A stretch of 37,272 bases of DNA from Clostridia bacterium (lineage in GTDB: Bacteria; Bacillota; Clostridia; Oscillospirales; CAG-272), in NCBI GenBank assembly GCA_017522905.1, contig JAFWXY010000065.1, positions 1 through 37,272 on the forward strand, given 5' to 3'. The stretch's first letter is position 1, and each line of letters opens with the position of its first letter. The position numbers and the translations under genes are program-made. The notes under the pieces were generated by a model, which saw only the letters and a list, made by a program, of their open reading frames with translations, did not search any database and was not told the origin of the DNA. This document shows positions 17,862 through 26,484 of the stretch, piece by piece.

Positions 17862-18884
17862 TTAAAACTGTTCAATGAAACGAACGTCATTCTCATAGAA
17901 ATGACGGATATCGTCAATGTGGTACTTGAGCATTGCAATTCTCTCAACACCCATGCCGAATGCAAAGCCGCTGTATTCCTCGGGATCGATTCCGCAGTTG
18001 CGAAGCACGTTAGGGTGAACCATTCCCGCACCGAGAATTTCTATCCAGCCCTCGCCCTTGCAAAGACGGCAGCCCTTTCCTCCGCACATAAAGCAGGAGA
18101 TATCTACCTCAGCAGAGGGCTCTGTGAAGGGGAAGTGGTGGGGACGGAAGCGGATACGTGTATCCTCGCCGAACTCGGTCTTTGCAAACGTCTCAAGCAT
18201 ACCCTTAAGGTCGCCCATGGTAATGCCCTTATCCACTACAAGACCCTCCATCTGGTGGAAGAGGGGAGAGTGAGTTGCGTCCATAGCGTCACTTCTGTAA
18301 ACGCGGCCGGGGGAGATGATGCGGATCGGGGGCTTCTGAGCTTCCATTACTCTTGCCTGAACGGGAGAGGTCTGGGAGCGGAGAAGAATCTTATCTGTAA
18401 TGTAGAATGTATCCTGAGTATCACGCGCGGGGTGATTTTCGGGAATGTTGAGTGCCTGGAAGTTGTAGTAATCGTACTCAACCTCAGGTCCCTCTGCGAT
18501 AGAGAAGCCCATGCCGATAAATATCTCCTCCATGTCTCTCTGTACGAGAGTGAGGGGATGACGGTGACCTACCTTTTCCTTTTTTCCCGGAACGGTAACG
18601 TCAAGCTTTTCGGAGAGAAGCTGGGCGTCAAGAGCGCTTGCCGCTAAAGCAGTCTTCTTTTCGGTGAGGGCAGACTCGATCTCTGCTCTTACCTCGTTTG
18701 CCATCTGACCAACGATAGGTCTTTCCTCGGGAGAAAGCTGACCCATTCCGCGGAGGACCGCGGTGAGCTCACCCTTTTTTCCGAGATACTTGATACGAAG
18801 AGCCTCAAGGGCCGCATCGTCGGTATCGGGAGAAGCGATAATAGAAAGCGCCTCTTCCTTTATGCGATTTAAGGTATCCTTCAT
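17862..18884 (-). CDS. pheS: Phenylalanine--tRNA ligase alpha subunit
   Basis: The catalytic subunit of PheRS, 340 residues. The N-terminal coiled arm (~1-90) binds tRNA. Class II motifs follow: [27 protein letters not shown] (motif 2 with its arginine), and the end [14 protein letters not shown] (motif 3). [10 protein letters not shown] segment before [13 protein letters not shown] is common in this subunit. AAAGGA precedes the ATG. The gene is the first of the pheS-pheT-DUF896 operon and is controlled by the T-box leader, so it should be induced when uncharged tRNA-Phe builds up. Confidence 0.97.
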   Translation of the reverse strand: MKDTLNRIKEEALSIIASPDTDDAALEALRIKYLGKKGELTAVLRGMGQLSPEERPIVGQMANEVRAEIESALTEKKTALAASALDAQLLSEKLDVTVPGKKEKVGHRHPLTLVQRDMEEIFIGMGFSIAEGPEVEYDYYNFQALNIPENHPARDTQDTFYITDKILLRSQTSPVQARVMEAQKPPIRIISPGRVYRSDAMDATHSPLFHQMEGLVVDKGITMGDLKGMLETFAKTEFGEDTRIRFRPHHFPFTEPSAEVDISCFMCGGKGCRLCKGEGWIEILGAGMVHPNVLRNCGIDPEEYSGFAFGMGVERIAMLKYHIDDIRHFYENDVRFIEQF

Positions 18885-18924
18885 TTTTTGAAATTCCTTT
18901 CAAATATATAGAATATAATTTTAA

Positions 18925-18963
18925 ACAAAATAAAAGTCCCGAATCCATTTCCGGATTCGGGAC
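18925..18963 (-). terminator. T-box-controlled terminator before pheS
   Basis: An 11-base-pair perfect stem (GTCCCGAATCC with GGATTCGGGAC) and a six-base loop, followed by TTTTATTTTGTTT on the minus strand. It competes with the T-box antiterminator. Confidence 0.9.
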
Positions 18964-19205
18964 GGAAAAACTTTTTTCCGCGGTACCACCCGCATTTTGA
19001 CTTTGCATAGCTACAAAGCCAACACTTTGCCTGACGAATAACGGTGTCAATTCCGTGCAGGGCTAATCACCGAGGATTCGATTTTGACCCGACCGGCTCC
19101 GAAGGGAAATGCCACACCTTTGCAAATATCTGCTCACACCAACCGCAGACTCTCTGAAAATTACCTTAAAGAGGGCTGACTTCATCATAGCCTTTCATAT
19201 TCAAC
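18925..19205 (-). ncRNA. Phe T-box leader of pheST
   Basis: The minus strand between the promoter and pheS holds a T-box riboswitch. The T-box core TGGTACCGCG (rc at 18979-18988) is intact. Stem I landmarks AGAGAG and GGTTGGTGTGAG lie at about 19133-19156. A terminator closes the leader. A candidate specifier codon TTC (Phe) is at 19106-19108, ten bases from the end of GGAGC, the same offset as the CTC in the leuS leader. Binding of uncharged tRNA-Phe would favour the antiterminator. A second TTC at 19101-19103 is less well placed. Confidence 0.92.
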
Positions 19206-19211
19206 TTATAT

Positions 19212-19240
19212 ATTATAACATTTTATAACCTTTTTCGCAA
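19212..19240 (-). promoter_or_regulatory. Sigma-A promoter of the pheST T-box transcript
   Basis: On the minus strand: TTGCGA, 17 bases, TATAAT. It sits directly upstream of the T-box leader. Confidence 0.82.
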
Positions 19241-19302
19241 GTGTGCTTTTTACAAAATTACAGCCTTTGCTGCAAGGGTTATTTATTGAAAATGCACAAA
19301 AA

Positions 19303-19611
19303 TCAAAGTATTCCAAAGTGGAAAAGTAGGTAAACGATGCCCGCCTGAGCAATCATGATAAGCGGAATGCCGAGCATGAACTTTACGTGCTTTGTCTTGT
19401 GGCGGATAATGAGCATCGTTACGAACATCGCAACGCTGCCGCCGAGAGCGGAGAGGAGAAGCAGTGTTTTCTCGGGCGTGCGAAGCTCAACGCGGTTCTT
19501 TTTTGATATCTTCTTGTCGTAAATGCACACGACGATAGAAATAATCGAAATTATGGCAACGTATGCCAAAAATATCGACAAGATGGGTTTTTCCAAAATA
19601 AAAATAGGCAT
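19303..19611 (-). CDS. DUF1294 membrane protein
   Basis: A 102-residue membrane protein of the DUF1294 family, function unknown. About three helices are visible (residues 8-28, 48-66 and 77-97). The family core is present: YDKKISKKN, RTPEKTLLLLSALGGS and RHKTKHVKF. GGAGAATAAAC precedes the ATG, 20 bases after the glnS stop, so it ends the MBL-gltX-glnS operon. I see no strong terminator downstream; the pheST promoter region starts about 60 bases on. Confidence 0.88.
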   Translation of the reverse strand: MPIFILEKPILSIFLAYVAIISIISIVVCIYDKKISKKNRVELRTPEKTLLLLSALGGSVAMFVTMLIIRHKTKHVKFMLGIPLIMIAQAGIVYLLFHFGIL

Positions 19612-19631
19612 GTTTATTCTCCGATCAAAGA

Positions 19632-21287
19632 TTATTTCTTAGGGAAGCTATCCTTAAGACCGACTACGCGGTTAAAGGTGCCCTCGTTCTTGGAATCCTT
19701 GCAGAAATATCCAACGCGAACGAACTGGAACTTCTCGCCCGCCTTGGCGTATTCAAGGGAAGGCTCGACCATAGCGCCGTCAAGCCTTGTAAGCGAGTCG
19801 GGATTGAGAAAGTCGAGGTAGGTCTGACCCTCGGGAACCATCGCGGTGTTCTCAATATTAAAGAGTCTGTCGTAGAGCATAAGCGTTGCGGGCTTTGCAT
19901 ACTTTGCAGAGAGCCAGTGGATCGTGCCCTTGATCTTTCTGCCGTCCGTGGGCATACCGTTGCCTGTTTCAAGGTCTGCAGTCGCGTGGATGCACTTGAT
20001 AGAGCCGTCAGAGTTCTTTTCAATACCCGCATACTTGATGATGTATCCACCCATAAGTCTAACCTCTCCGTCGGGCTTGAGGCGGAAGAACTTCGGAGGG
20101 GGAACCTCGGCAAAGTCGTCTGCATCGATGTATATCTCGCGTGTCATTGGAACGTCACGTCTGCCAAGCTCCTCCTTCTGGGGGTGATTGGGAACGCTGA
20201 TCATTTCTTCCTTGTCCTCGGGATAGTTATCAATAACCACCTTGATGGGCTGAGCGATAGCGATACGGCGGAGAGCGTTCTCGTTGAGATCGTCTCTTAC
20301 GCAAGCCTCGAGCTGGCGAACGTCAACTGTGTGATCGGTGTTAGTAACTCCTGCCTCGCGAACGAAGTTAAAGAGCGCTGCGGGGGTATATCCGCGGCGG
20401 CGGAGACCGCAAAGAGTGGGAAGACGGGGGTCATCCCAGCCGTCAACGTGATTTTCCTCAACGAGCTGACGGAGATAGCGCTTGGACATGACGGTGTAAG
20501 TAATGTTCATTCGACCAAACTCCCACTGGTGGGGCTTCTGCGCAAAGCCTATCTTGTCAACTACCCAGTCGTAAAGAGGGCGGTGGTTTCTGAACTCACT
20601 TGAGCAAAGCGAGTGTGTGATCCCCTCAAGCGCGTCCTGAATAGGATGAGCAAAGTCGTACATGGGATATACACACCACTCGTCACCCTGACGGTGATGG
20701 TGAATATGCTTTATTCTGTAAATAACGGGATCGCGGAGATAAGGGTTATCATTTGAGGGGTCTATCTTAGCGCGGAGAGTGCGCGCGCCGTCTGCAAACT
20801 CGCCATTTCTCATTCTCTCAAAGAGGTCGAGGTTTTCCTCTATGCTTCTGTTGCGATAAGGAGATTCCTTACCTGCAACCGCGCGGTCTGTACCCTTGTA
20901 ATCGGCAAGATCATCCTTAGAGAGGTCGCAAACGTAAGCGTCGCCCTGCTTTATCAGCTGAACCGCGAACTCGTAGCACTTGCCAAAGTAGTCGGAGCCG
21001 TAGAATATGCCGCCTGTGGGAGTTGCGCCGAGCCACTCAAGGTCCTCGCGAATAGATCGCACGAACTCGTCGGACTCCTTTGCGGGGTTGGTGTCGTCGT
21101 AACGGAGATTGAAAAGTCCCTCGTACTTATTTGCGACGTCTGTGTTGATGCAGATCGCCTTAACAGAGCCGATATGGAGATATCCGTTGGGCTCGGGAGG
21201 GAAGCGTGTGTGTATCTTAAGACCGGGGTTCGACGTAAGATCCGCATCTATAATGTCATGTATAAAATTATTCTTGATCTCTTCCAT
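19632..21287 (-). CDS. glnS: Glutamine--tRNA ligase
   Basis: GlnRS charges tRNA-Gln directly. The 551-residue protein has RFPPEPNGYLHIGS (HIGH variant, residues 38-41), NLRYDDTNPAKE as in GlnRS rather than GluRS, and VMSKRYLRQLV as the KMSKS variant near residue 270. The C-terminal beta-barrel anticodon domain follows. Several Clostridia carry GlnRS; many other Firmicutes make Gln-tRNA with GatCAB. The gene follows gltX by 40 bases in the same direction, so the cell makes both synthetases from one locus. AAAGG precedes the ATG. Confidence 0.95.
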   Translation of the reverse strand: MEEIKNNFIHDIIDADLTSNPGLKIHTRFPPEPNGYLHIGSVKAICINTDVANKYEGLFNLRYDDTNPAKESDEFVRSIREDLEWLGATPTGGIFYGSDYFGKCYEFAVQLIKQGDAYVCDLSKDDLADYKGTDRAVAGKESPYRNRSIEENLDLFERMRNGEFADGARTLRAKIDPSNDNPYLRDPVIYRIKHIHHHRQGDEWCVYPMYDFAHPIQDALEGITHSLCSSEFRNHRPLYDWVVDKIGFAQKPHQWEFGRMNITYTVMSKRYLRQLVEENHVDGWDDPRLPTLCGLRRRGYTPAALFNFVREAGVTNTDHTVDVRQLEACVRDDLNENALRRIAIAQPIKVVIDNYPEDKEEMISVPNHPQKEELGRRDVPMTREIYIDADDFAEVPPPKFFRLKPDGEVRLMGGYIIKYAGIEKNSDGSIKCIHATADLETGNGMPTDGRKIKGTIHWLSAKYAKPATLMLYDRLFNIENTAMVPEGQTYLDFLNPDSLTRLDGAMVEPSLEYAKAGEKFQFVRVGYFCKDSKNEGTFNRVVGLKDSFPKK

Positions 21288-21327
21288 TTTATTGCCTTTC
21301 TGTTATGAAGCTTCAAAAACCCAATGA

Positions 21328-23016
21328 TTATTTCAAGCTTGCAATCATATTGCCGATGCGCTCAAGTGTTTTTTCTTTACCGATTATCTGCATAACGGTG
21401 TAGAGGTCGGGGGCATTCTGCTTGCCTGTAACCGCAACACGTATGAACATGCTGATATCTGCCACGCTACCCTTGAAGGCTGTGGGATCAGCCTTGTACG
21501 CCTTCATATCGGATGCAAATCCGAGGGAGTCGGCAATTGCCTTTACCTTGTCAAACCAGGTGTTCATATCGTCTGAATAATCGTAGCACTCGCTGAATTT
21601 TTCAAGTGTTGCAACTATGTCAGCTCTGTCAAAGCTCTCGGGATATTCGTTTTCAACTTTAAAGAACTTGTCGTAGAAGAATCCCATATAGGGCTTAGCA
21701 TCTACCCAGGTTGCAAGGTCCTTGCGGGGCTTCTTGCCGCCGCGGCCGATTGCAAAAATCTTCTCTGCAAAAGCGCGATCGGAAGCAAGCTCTGCACCAA
21801 ACTCAGGGTCAAATTCAAGCGCCCAAGCGGTCACCTTGTCTGTAACCTCGCTTGCTGTCATTCTGGATATAACGTTCTTTGAAACGTCGTTTATCTTGCT
21901 GAAATCGAAGAGACAGCCGGATACCGACATCTTCTTTATATTGAAGGGGAACTCAGTGTATGCCTTGTCGGGGTTTTGCATGTGCCACTCCTCGTAGTTT
22001 GAGTTGAGAAGTGTCATAATGTACTCGCAAACTGCCTCGGGGCAGTAGCCCATACGGGTGTAGTCGTCCATGTTTGCGCCCATATCGCGCTTTGAGAGCT
22101 TCTTTTTGTTACCGTTCTCGTCAAGCTTCATGATCTGCGCGATGTGCATGTATTTGGGAAGCTTGAAGCCGAGGGCGGAAAAGAGCTGAATGTGCTTAGG
22201 CAAGCTGGGGAGCCATTCCTCGCCGCGAATAACGTGTGTAGTGCCCATAAGATGGTCGTCTACTGCGTGGGCAAAGTGGTAGGTGGGAATACCGTCAGAC
22301 TTGAGAAGAACAAAGTCCTCGTCATTTTCGGGGATCTCAAGAGTACCCTTTACAAGGTCGGTGAATTTTATCTTTTTTTCTGCATCACCGAGGGCGAGAA
22401 TACGAAGCACGAAGGGGTGAGACGCCTTGATATGCTCCTCGACCTCTTCAATTGTGAAGCTGCGGCGAGCGAGCATTTCTTGGCGCTTTGCCTCGGCCTC
22501 TGCCTGCCAGTCTGTATTTTTGATCTCTTCTTTTTTATTTATTGCCTGCAATTCGTCAAGCTCTTCCTCTGTTGTAAAGCAGGGATAAGCCTTGCCCTCG
22601 CGTACAAGCTGCTTTGCAAATGTCTGGTAAATAGGACCGCGCTGACTCTGCTTGTAGGGACCGTATGCGCCCTTGTCGGAGATGTTTCCGTTCTCGTCGA
22701 GTATTGCACCCTCGTCAAAATTGATGCCGTACTTTGCAAGAGTTTTGATAAGTCCTTCAGCAGCTCCCGCAACCTCGCGCTTGGCGTCTGTGTCCTCGAT
22801 TCTAAGGTAGAAAACGCCGCCCGACTGATGAGCAAGTCTCTCGCCTACGGTTGAGGGGAAGAGACCGCCAAAATGAACGAATCCTGTGGGGCTGGGTGCA
22901 AATCTTGTAACCTTAGCGCCCTCGGGAAGATTGCGCGCGGGGTATTTTGCCTCTATGTCGGCAGGAGTCTCCTTTATGTGAGGAAAGAGTAATTCTGCTA
23001 AATAATTGTAATCCAT
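21328..23016 (-). CDS. gltX: Glutamate--tRNA ligase
   Basis: GluRS charges tRNA-Glu. The protein is longer (562 residues) than typical bacterial GluRS (~480). It starts with an added ~34 residues, then TRFAPSPTGFVHFGG (HIGH variant HFGG, 48-51), IEDTDAKREV, RGEEWLPSLPKHI and KKLSKRD (KMSKS variant). A helical anticodon-binding tail follows. The extended N-terminus with PARNLPEGA is seen in a subgroup of Clostridia GluRS. AAAGGAAG precedes the ATG. It lies 30 bases after the MBL hydrolase gene and 40 before glnS. HFGG in place of HIGH should keep the first histidine and glycine. Confidence 0.93.
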   Translation of the reverse strand: MDYNYLAELLFPHIKETPADIEAKYPARNLPEGAKVTRFAPSPTGFVHFGGLFPSTVGERLAHQSGGVFYLRIEDTDAKREVAGAAEGLIKTLAKYGINFDEGAILDENGNISDKGAYGPYKQSQRGPIYQTFAKQLVREGKAYPCFTTEEELDELQAINKKEEIKNTDWQAEAEAKRQEMLARRSFTIEEVEEHIKASHPFVLRILALGDAEKKIKFTDLVKGTLEIPENDEDFVLLKSDGIPTYHFAHAVDDHLMGTTHVIRGEEWLPSLPKHIQLFSALGFKLPKYMHIAQIMKLDENGNKKKLSKRDMGANMDDYTRMGYCPEAVCEYIMTLLNSNYEEWHMQNPDKAYTEFPFNIKKMSVSGCLFDFSKINDVSKNVISRMTASEVTDKVTAWALEFDPEFGAELASDRAFAEKIFAIGRGGKKPRKDLATWVDAKPYMGFFYDKFFKVENEYPESFDRADIVATLEKFSECYDYSDDMNTWFDKVKAIADSLGFASDMKAYKADPTAFKGSVADISMFIRVAVTGKQNAPDLYTVMQIIGKEKTLERIGNMIASLK

Positions 23017-23046
23017 ATATATGCTTCCTTTCAGAGTTTAAACAAT

Positions 23047-23667
23047 TTAAAGTACGGCTTCAAGCGCGCGTCCGAGTGTCGTGCTTTTTCCGTGACCGGG
23101 GTAGATTTTAAGTGACGGTTCGAGCTCCTTGAGCCTGCCAATCGAGGCATAGAGCTTCATCTCGTCTCCGCCGTAAAGGTCGGAACGTCCTACACCCCTG
23201 TCGAAAAGCGTGTCACCCGTCAGGATAAATCCGTCGCCCAGAAGTCCGATCGAGCCCTCGGTGTGTCCGGGGAGATGAATGACCTTTAGCTTTTCGTTGC
23301 CAAGTGTCAGTATATCTCCGTCATGGAGTAGCCCGTCGGCATTATGTGCCTCAAGCCTGCCCGAAAAAAACAAGGAGTAGGCGTTCTTGTGGCTATCGCC
23401 AAGCAGCTCGGCATCTTCGGTGTGAACGTATATCGGTGCTCCTGTTCGTTCTCTTAGGTCGTCCAGCGACATTATGTGATCAAAATGCCCGTGGGTCAGA
23501 AATATCATGTCAAGGCGAGCACCTTGTGAATCCAAAAATTCGCAGATCTTGTCTGCAGGTGAGCTTGGGTCAATAATGGCGGCGTGGTTAATGCCGTCTT
23601 CGCCGCGACTGATTATCGCGTAGCAATTTGAGAGCCAAGAGCCGTAATAAAGATTGTGTACTGTCAT
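23047..23667 (-). CDS. MBL-fold metallohydrolase, glyoxalase II-like
   Basis: A 206-residue metallo-beta-lactamase-fold hydrolase. Zinc ligands are visible in THGHFDH (58-64), PGHTEGS, TGDTLF and YPGHG. This set and size fit the YcbL/glyoxalase II-like group, which cleaves thioesters such as S-lactoylglutathione analogues; the substrate here is unknown. Its start has only a weak, A-rich ribosome site. It is the first gene of the gltX-glnS-DUF1294 operon, about 80 bases downstream of a sigma-A promoter. The link to two synthetases is probably only co-transcription. Confidence 0.88.
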   Translation of the reverse strand: MTVHNLYYGSWLSNCYAIISRGEDGINHAAIIDPSSPADKICEFLDSQGARLDMIFLTHGHFDHIMSLDDLRERTGAPIYVHTEDAELLGDSHKNAYSLFFSGRLEAHNADGLLHDGDILTLGNEKLKVIHLPGHTEGSIGLLGDGFILTGDTLFDRGVGRSDLYGGDEMKLYASIGRLKELEPSLKIYPGHGKSTTLGRALEAVL

Positions 23668-23748
23668 TTTTTCTTATTCCGCCGTAAAAAGTATGGGGAT
23701 GAGTTGCCTTATGCTATACGTCGCCGTGCGACATATAAATCCATTTTA

Positions 23749-23777
23749 ATTATACCACTAATTTGCATATTTGTCTA
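23749..23777 (-). promoter_or_regulatory. Sigma-A promoter of the MBL-gltX-glnS operon
   Basis: On the minus strand: TAGACA, 17 bases, TATAAT, with TGG directly before the -10 (extended -10 type). The leader to the hydrolase ATG is about 75 bases. Confidence 0.87.
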
Positions 23778-23802
23778 CATTTATTATATAAAAAAAGCAA
23801 AT

Positions 23803-23840
23803 TTTAAAAAAATATTGCCCCGACCTTGCGTCGGGGCAAT
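23803..23840 (-). terminator. Terminator of the solute-binding protein gene
   Basis: An 11-base-pair perfect stem ATTGCCCCGAC/GTCGGGGCAAT with a five-base loop (23814-23840), followed on the minus strand by a run of seven T. It lies 21 bases after the lipoprotein stop. Confidence 0.9.
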
Positions 23841-23861
23841 AGACATATTATGTTTTAGAAA

Positions 23862-26078
23862 TCAGTTTGCCGACGTCTCGGCTTCTGTTGCTGCATCCTT
23901 AGCGGGCTTTGCGGGGATGAACTCATAGCCCTCTGTTCCGTACTTACCCTTGAAGAGGTAGAAGTAGTTGGAGTTGGTGTGGGCGAATGAGGCAAAGCTG
24001 GCTTCTCCGAAGGAGAGTGCAAAATAGGATGTGGGATTTGCCTGCCACTTTTCAAAGTTGTCAGCTACGTACTTTGCGCATGCAAGCTCATAGTCCTCGT
24101 AGTTGTTGATGGATGCTTTGTCAAAGTTGATGGGAGCGTAGTATTCACTTGCCTTGTCCCAGAACAATATCTTGTTGCCGAGATCAAGAATATCCTCATT
24201 AATAAGGTAAGCAGACTGGTTGAATACTATCGGGATAACGGGCATATCTTCCATAAGCTGAGCTTCAGCCTTGTGGAGGTTTTCGGATCTGTTTTCTATA
24301 GTTTTTTCTGCAAATATCGCCTCTATCAAAGCATCATATTCTGCAGAATTGTAGCCTGTGATGTGTGTGGAGTGCTGAGGCTCATCGGAAGAAGACATAT
24401 CGACTGCCTGACCGGAGAATGTTGTAGCGAAGGGAGCCAATACGGAGAAGGGATCTGCGCTTATTGCGACGAGATCAAGTACTGCTGCCTGATAGTCGAG
24501 GTGTGCCAGATCCTCAGCCCAGAGGTCATCACAAAGGTCTGAGGGAACTCCCGCAACGTCCTTGTGTACGTCGTTATTAGCCACGGTTCCTCTCTTGTTC
24601 AGTGTAACCTTAAAGCCGAGACCTTCCTCACCCCAAGCAGCACAAAGAGCATCTGCAACAGCGCAATGTGCCTCGTCATAAGCTGCGACTGTGATAGAGA
24701 AGGAGTATTCGGAGGGAACTATATCTGCCTCTGCGAGAGTAGCCTTGAGTGCAGCAACTTCCTTCTTTGCAAGATACTCATATGCGGTAGCAGTATCACG
24801 GAAGAGCTTCTTTACGCTATTTGTGTCGTATACGCCGGTAGGAACAAGACCCGTTGCCGCCTCTGCGAATACAAGCTGACCTGCAATTGTCTCACGGTCA
24901 ATTGCCATAGAGAGAACCTGTCTTACAGTCTCGTTTGCGAAGAGTGCAACCGACTCGGTGGAGCCGTCTGCAAGAGTTCTTGTAACGAGTGCCTTCTGGT
25001 TAAGGTAGCATGCGTTTGTTGAAAGGGAGTTGTATGTTTTAGCCTCTGCCTCGACGTCGCTTCTGAGGGACATGGGGATATCGCCTACGTATGTAATGAT
25101 ACCGTCTCTGTAAGCCTGAAGTATCTCTTCATCGGTAAGGCTGCAGTCTACGATTATTCTGTAGGGAACTACCGAAACGTCAAGCTTTTCGCCATCCTCT
25201 GCATTTCTGTAGTAGTAGAGGTTTCTTTCAAGCATGTAGCTGCTTATTTTCTGTTCTGCAAACTTTTTCTCTTCGGTTCCGTCAATGAAAACGGGGTTGC
25301 CGTTCTTGTCAAGTATAATCTTGTTGTTGGCGTCAACCTTTTTGTCGGAATAGTTAACGTCAAGGTACTCAACTGCGCCGTTGGTGTAATAGCCAACCTT
25401 GGTAAGCTTAAAGGGGCCGCTTGCAACCATGATGCTGGGTTTCTTTGCCCAGTCGTCCGCCTGCTTATCGTTGTCCTTCATCTCTCCTACGATATCCTCA
25501 CGAAGAGGAGCGAGAGCCAGACTTGTAAGGTTGAGAATGAACTGATCTACGTCGATCTTACCCTCAAACTCAATGGTGAGCAGCTTCTGGTCTGCGCTGA
25601 TACCCATTGCGTCCTTGCCTTCACCCGTAAGGTTGTACTCGCGTGCTCCCTTGATATCAAAGAGAAGGGCAGCGGCTTCAAAGGAGTTCTTGGGATTGAG
25701 GACTCTTTTCCAAGCATAAACAACGTCATCTGCTGTTACGGGGTTGTTATCCGACCATTTTGCCTCCTCGTTGATCTCTATGTACATAAAGAAGCTTCCG
25801 TCCTTCTCCTCGGTACGGTAGCTCTTTGCAAGAGAGGGAGAGACCTTACCTGTAGAGTCTACGGTAAAGAGTGTGTCGAAAATAAGACTTACGATGCTTG
25901 TCATAGCTGCATTTTTATAAGCGTACGCGGGGTCAAGATTGTAGATGTCCTCGCTGAGATACATCATGATCTGCTCGCCCTTGTAGTCCGAGTCTGCATC
26001 AATGCTTCCTGCGCAACCTGCGAATACCGAAACGGTCATAACAAGACAGAGAAGCAAAGCGATAATGCGCTTTTTCAT
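23862..26078 (-). CDS. Peptide/oligopeptide-type ABC solute-binding lipoprotein (family 5)
   Basis: A 738-residue exported lipoprotein. The signal peptide MKKRIIALLLCLVMTVSVFAGC ends at lipid-attachment Cys22 (written here in full to mark the lipobox FAGC). Family 5 features include LDPAYAYKNAAM, DTLFTVDSTGKVSPSLAKSY and WSDNNPVTADDVVYAWKRVL, as in OppA/DppA. It is longer than the usual 500-600 residues, with a lysine-rich extra segment near 220-260. I start at the ATG at 26078, with AGGAGG 10 bases upstream. No permease or ATPase gene is near; both flanks are unrelated operons with their own signals. Peptide binding is inferred from the family. Confidence 0.88.
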   Translation of the reverse strand: MKKRIIALLLCLVMTVSVFAGCAGSIDADSDYKGEQIMMYLSEDIYNLDPAYAYKNAAMTSIVSLIFDTLFTVDSTGKVSPSLAKSYRTEEKDGSFFMYIEINEEAKWSDNNPVTADDVVYAWKRVLNPKNSFEAAALLFDIKGAREYNLTGEGKDAMGISADQKLLTIEFEGKIDVDQFILNLTSLALAPLREDIVGEMKDNDKQADDWAKKPSIMVASGPFKLTKVGYYTNGAVEYLDVNYSDKKVDANNKIILDKNGNPVFIDGTEEKKFAEQKISSYMLERNLYYYRNAEDGEKLDVSVVPYRIIVDCSLTDEEILQAYRDGIITYVGDIPMSLRSDVEAEAKTYNSLSTNACYLNQKALVTRTLADGSTESVALFANETVRQVLSMAIDRETIAGQLVFAEAATGLVPTGVYDTNSVKKLFRDTATAYEYLAKKEVAALKATLAEADIVPSEYSFSITVAAYDEAHCAVADALCAAWGEEGLGFKVTLNKRGTVANNDVHKDVAGVPSDLCDDLWAEDLAHLDYQAAVLDLVAISADPFSVLAPFATTFSGQAVDMSSSDEPQHSTHITGYNSAEYDALIEAIFAEKTIENRSENLHKAEAQLMEDMPVIPIVFNQSAYLINEDILDLGNKILFWDKASEYYAPINFDKASINNYEDYELACAKYVADNFEKWQANPTSYFALSFGEASFASFAHTNSNYFYLFKGKYGTEGYEFIPAKPAKDAATEAETSAN

Positions 26079-26116
26079 GTTGGGTAATCCTCCTAATTTT
26101 GTGAGTCGTGGGGTGT

Positions 26117-26164
26117 GTTTTGCGAGAATGAGAGAATATACTCCTCGCGGGTCTGCCGCAAAAC
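26117..26164 (-). repeat. Inverted repeats in the lipoprotein leader, possible competing hairpins
   Basis: GTTTTGCG at 26117-26124 and CGCAAAAC at 26157-26164 can pair perfectly over eight bases. Inside, GCGAG (26122-26126) and CTCGC (26144-26148) can pair instead; both use the GCG at 26122-26124, so the two stems exclude each other. The element lies in the ~105-base leader between promoter and gene. A regulatory switch is possible but not shown. Confidence 0.4.
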
Positions 26165-26189
26165 GCGACACTACCGTATCATAAGAGAG

Positions 26190-26218
26190 ATTATACCACA
26201 AAATTGAGAAATAATCAA
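26190..26218 (-). promoter_or_regulatory. Sigma-A promoter of the solute-binding lipoprotein gene
   Basis: On the minus strand: TTGATT, 17 bases, TATAAT, with TGG directly before the -10. The leader is about 105 bases. Confidence 0.85.
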
Positions 26219-26484
26219 TAGAGTATATAACATAAAAATATATTCGTGAACTTGCACATACCGTCACGGGCGATTTTGTGCAATCCTCACACAATAATGC
26301 TCAAGAATTTCGTTTGTGAAATGTAAAAACGGAACGACAATGCTCTGCAAGGAGCATAAAAAATTAAGGTGTAAATTTTGTGTGAATTTTGCGCCGTGTA
26401 CATATCGAGTGACGGGGAAAAATAAAATGTAGTAGCATAAAGCGATGAGAATGAGACTTTACATCCGTATAGGGAGGATATGAA
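26219..26484 (+). other. Spacer upstream of the spoIIP-like gene
   Basis: AT-rich, no gene visible. A small hairpin TGCTC/GAGCA lies at 26341-26356. I find no TTGACA/TATAAT promoter facing the spoIIP-like gene, which would fit use of a sporulation sigma factor, but no convincing sigma-E or sigma-F site was identified. AGGGAGG at 26471-26477 is its ribosome site. Confidence 0.4.

Noticed and set aside
17901-18647. 248-codon plus-strand frame over pheS
   Set aside because: PheS motifs are complete on the minus strand; no start site or domain here.
26341-26356. Hairpin TGCTC/GAGCA as a terminator
   Set aside because: Only five pairs, and no transcript is seen that would end there.
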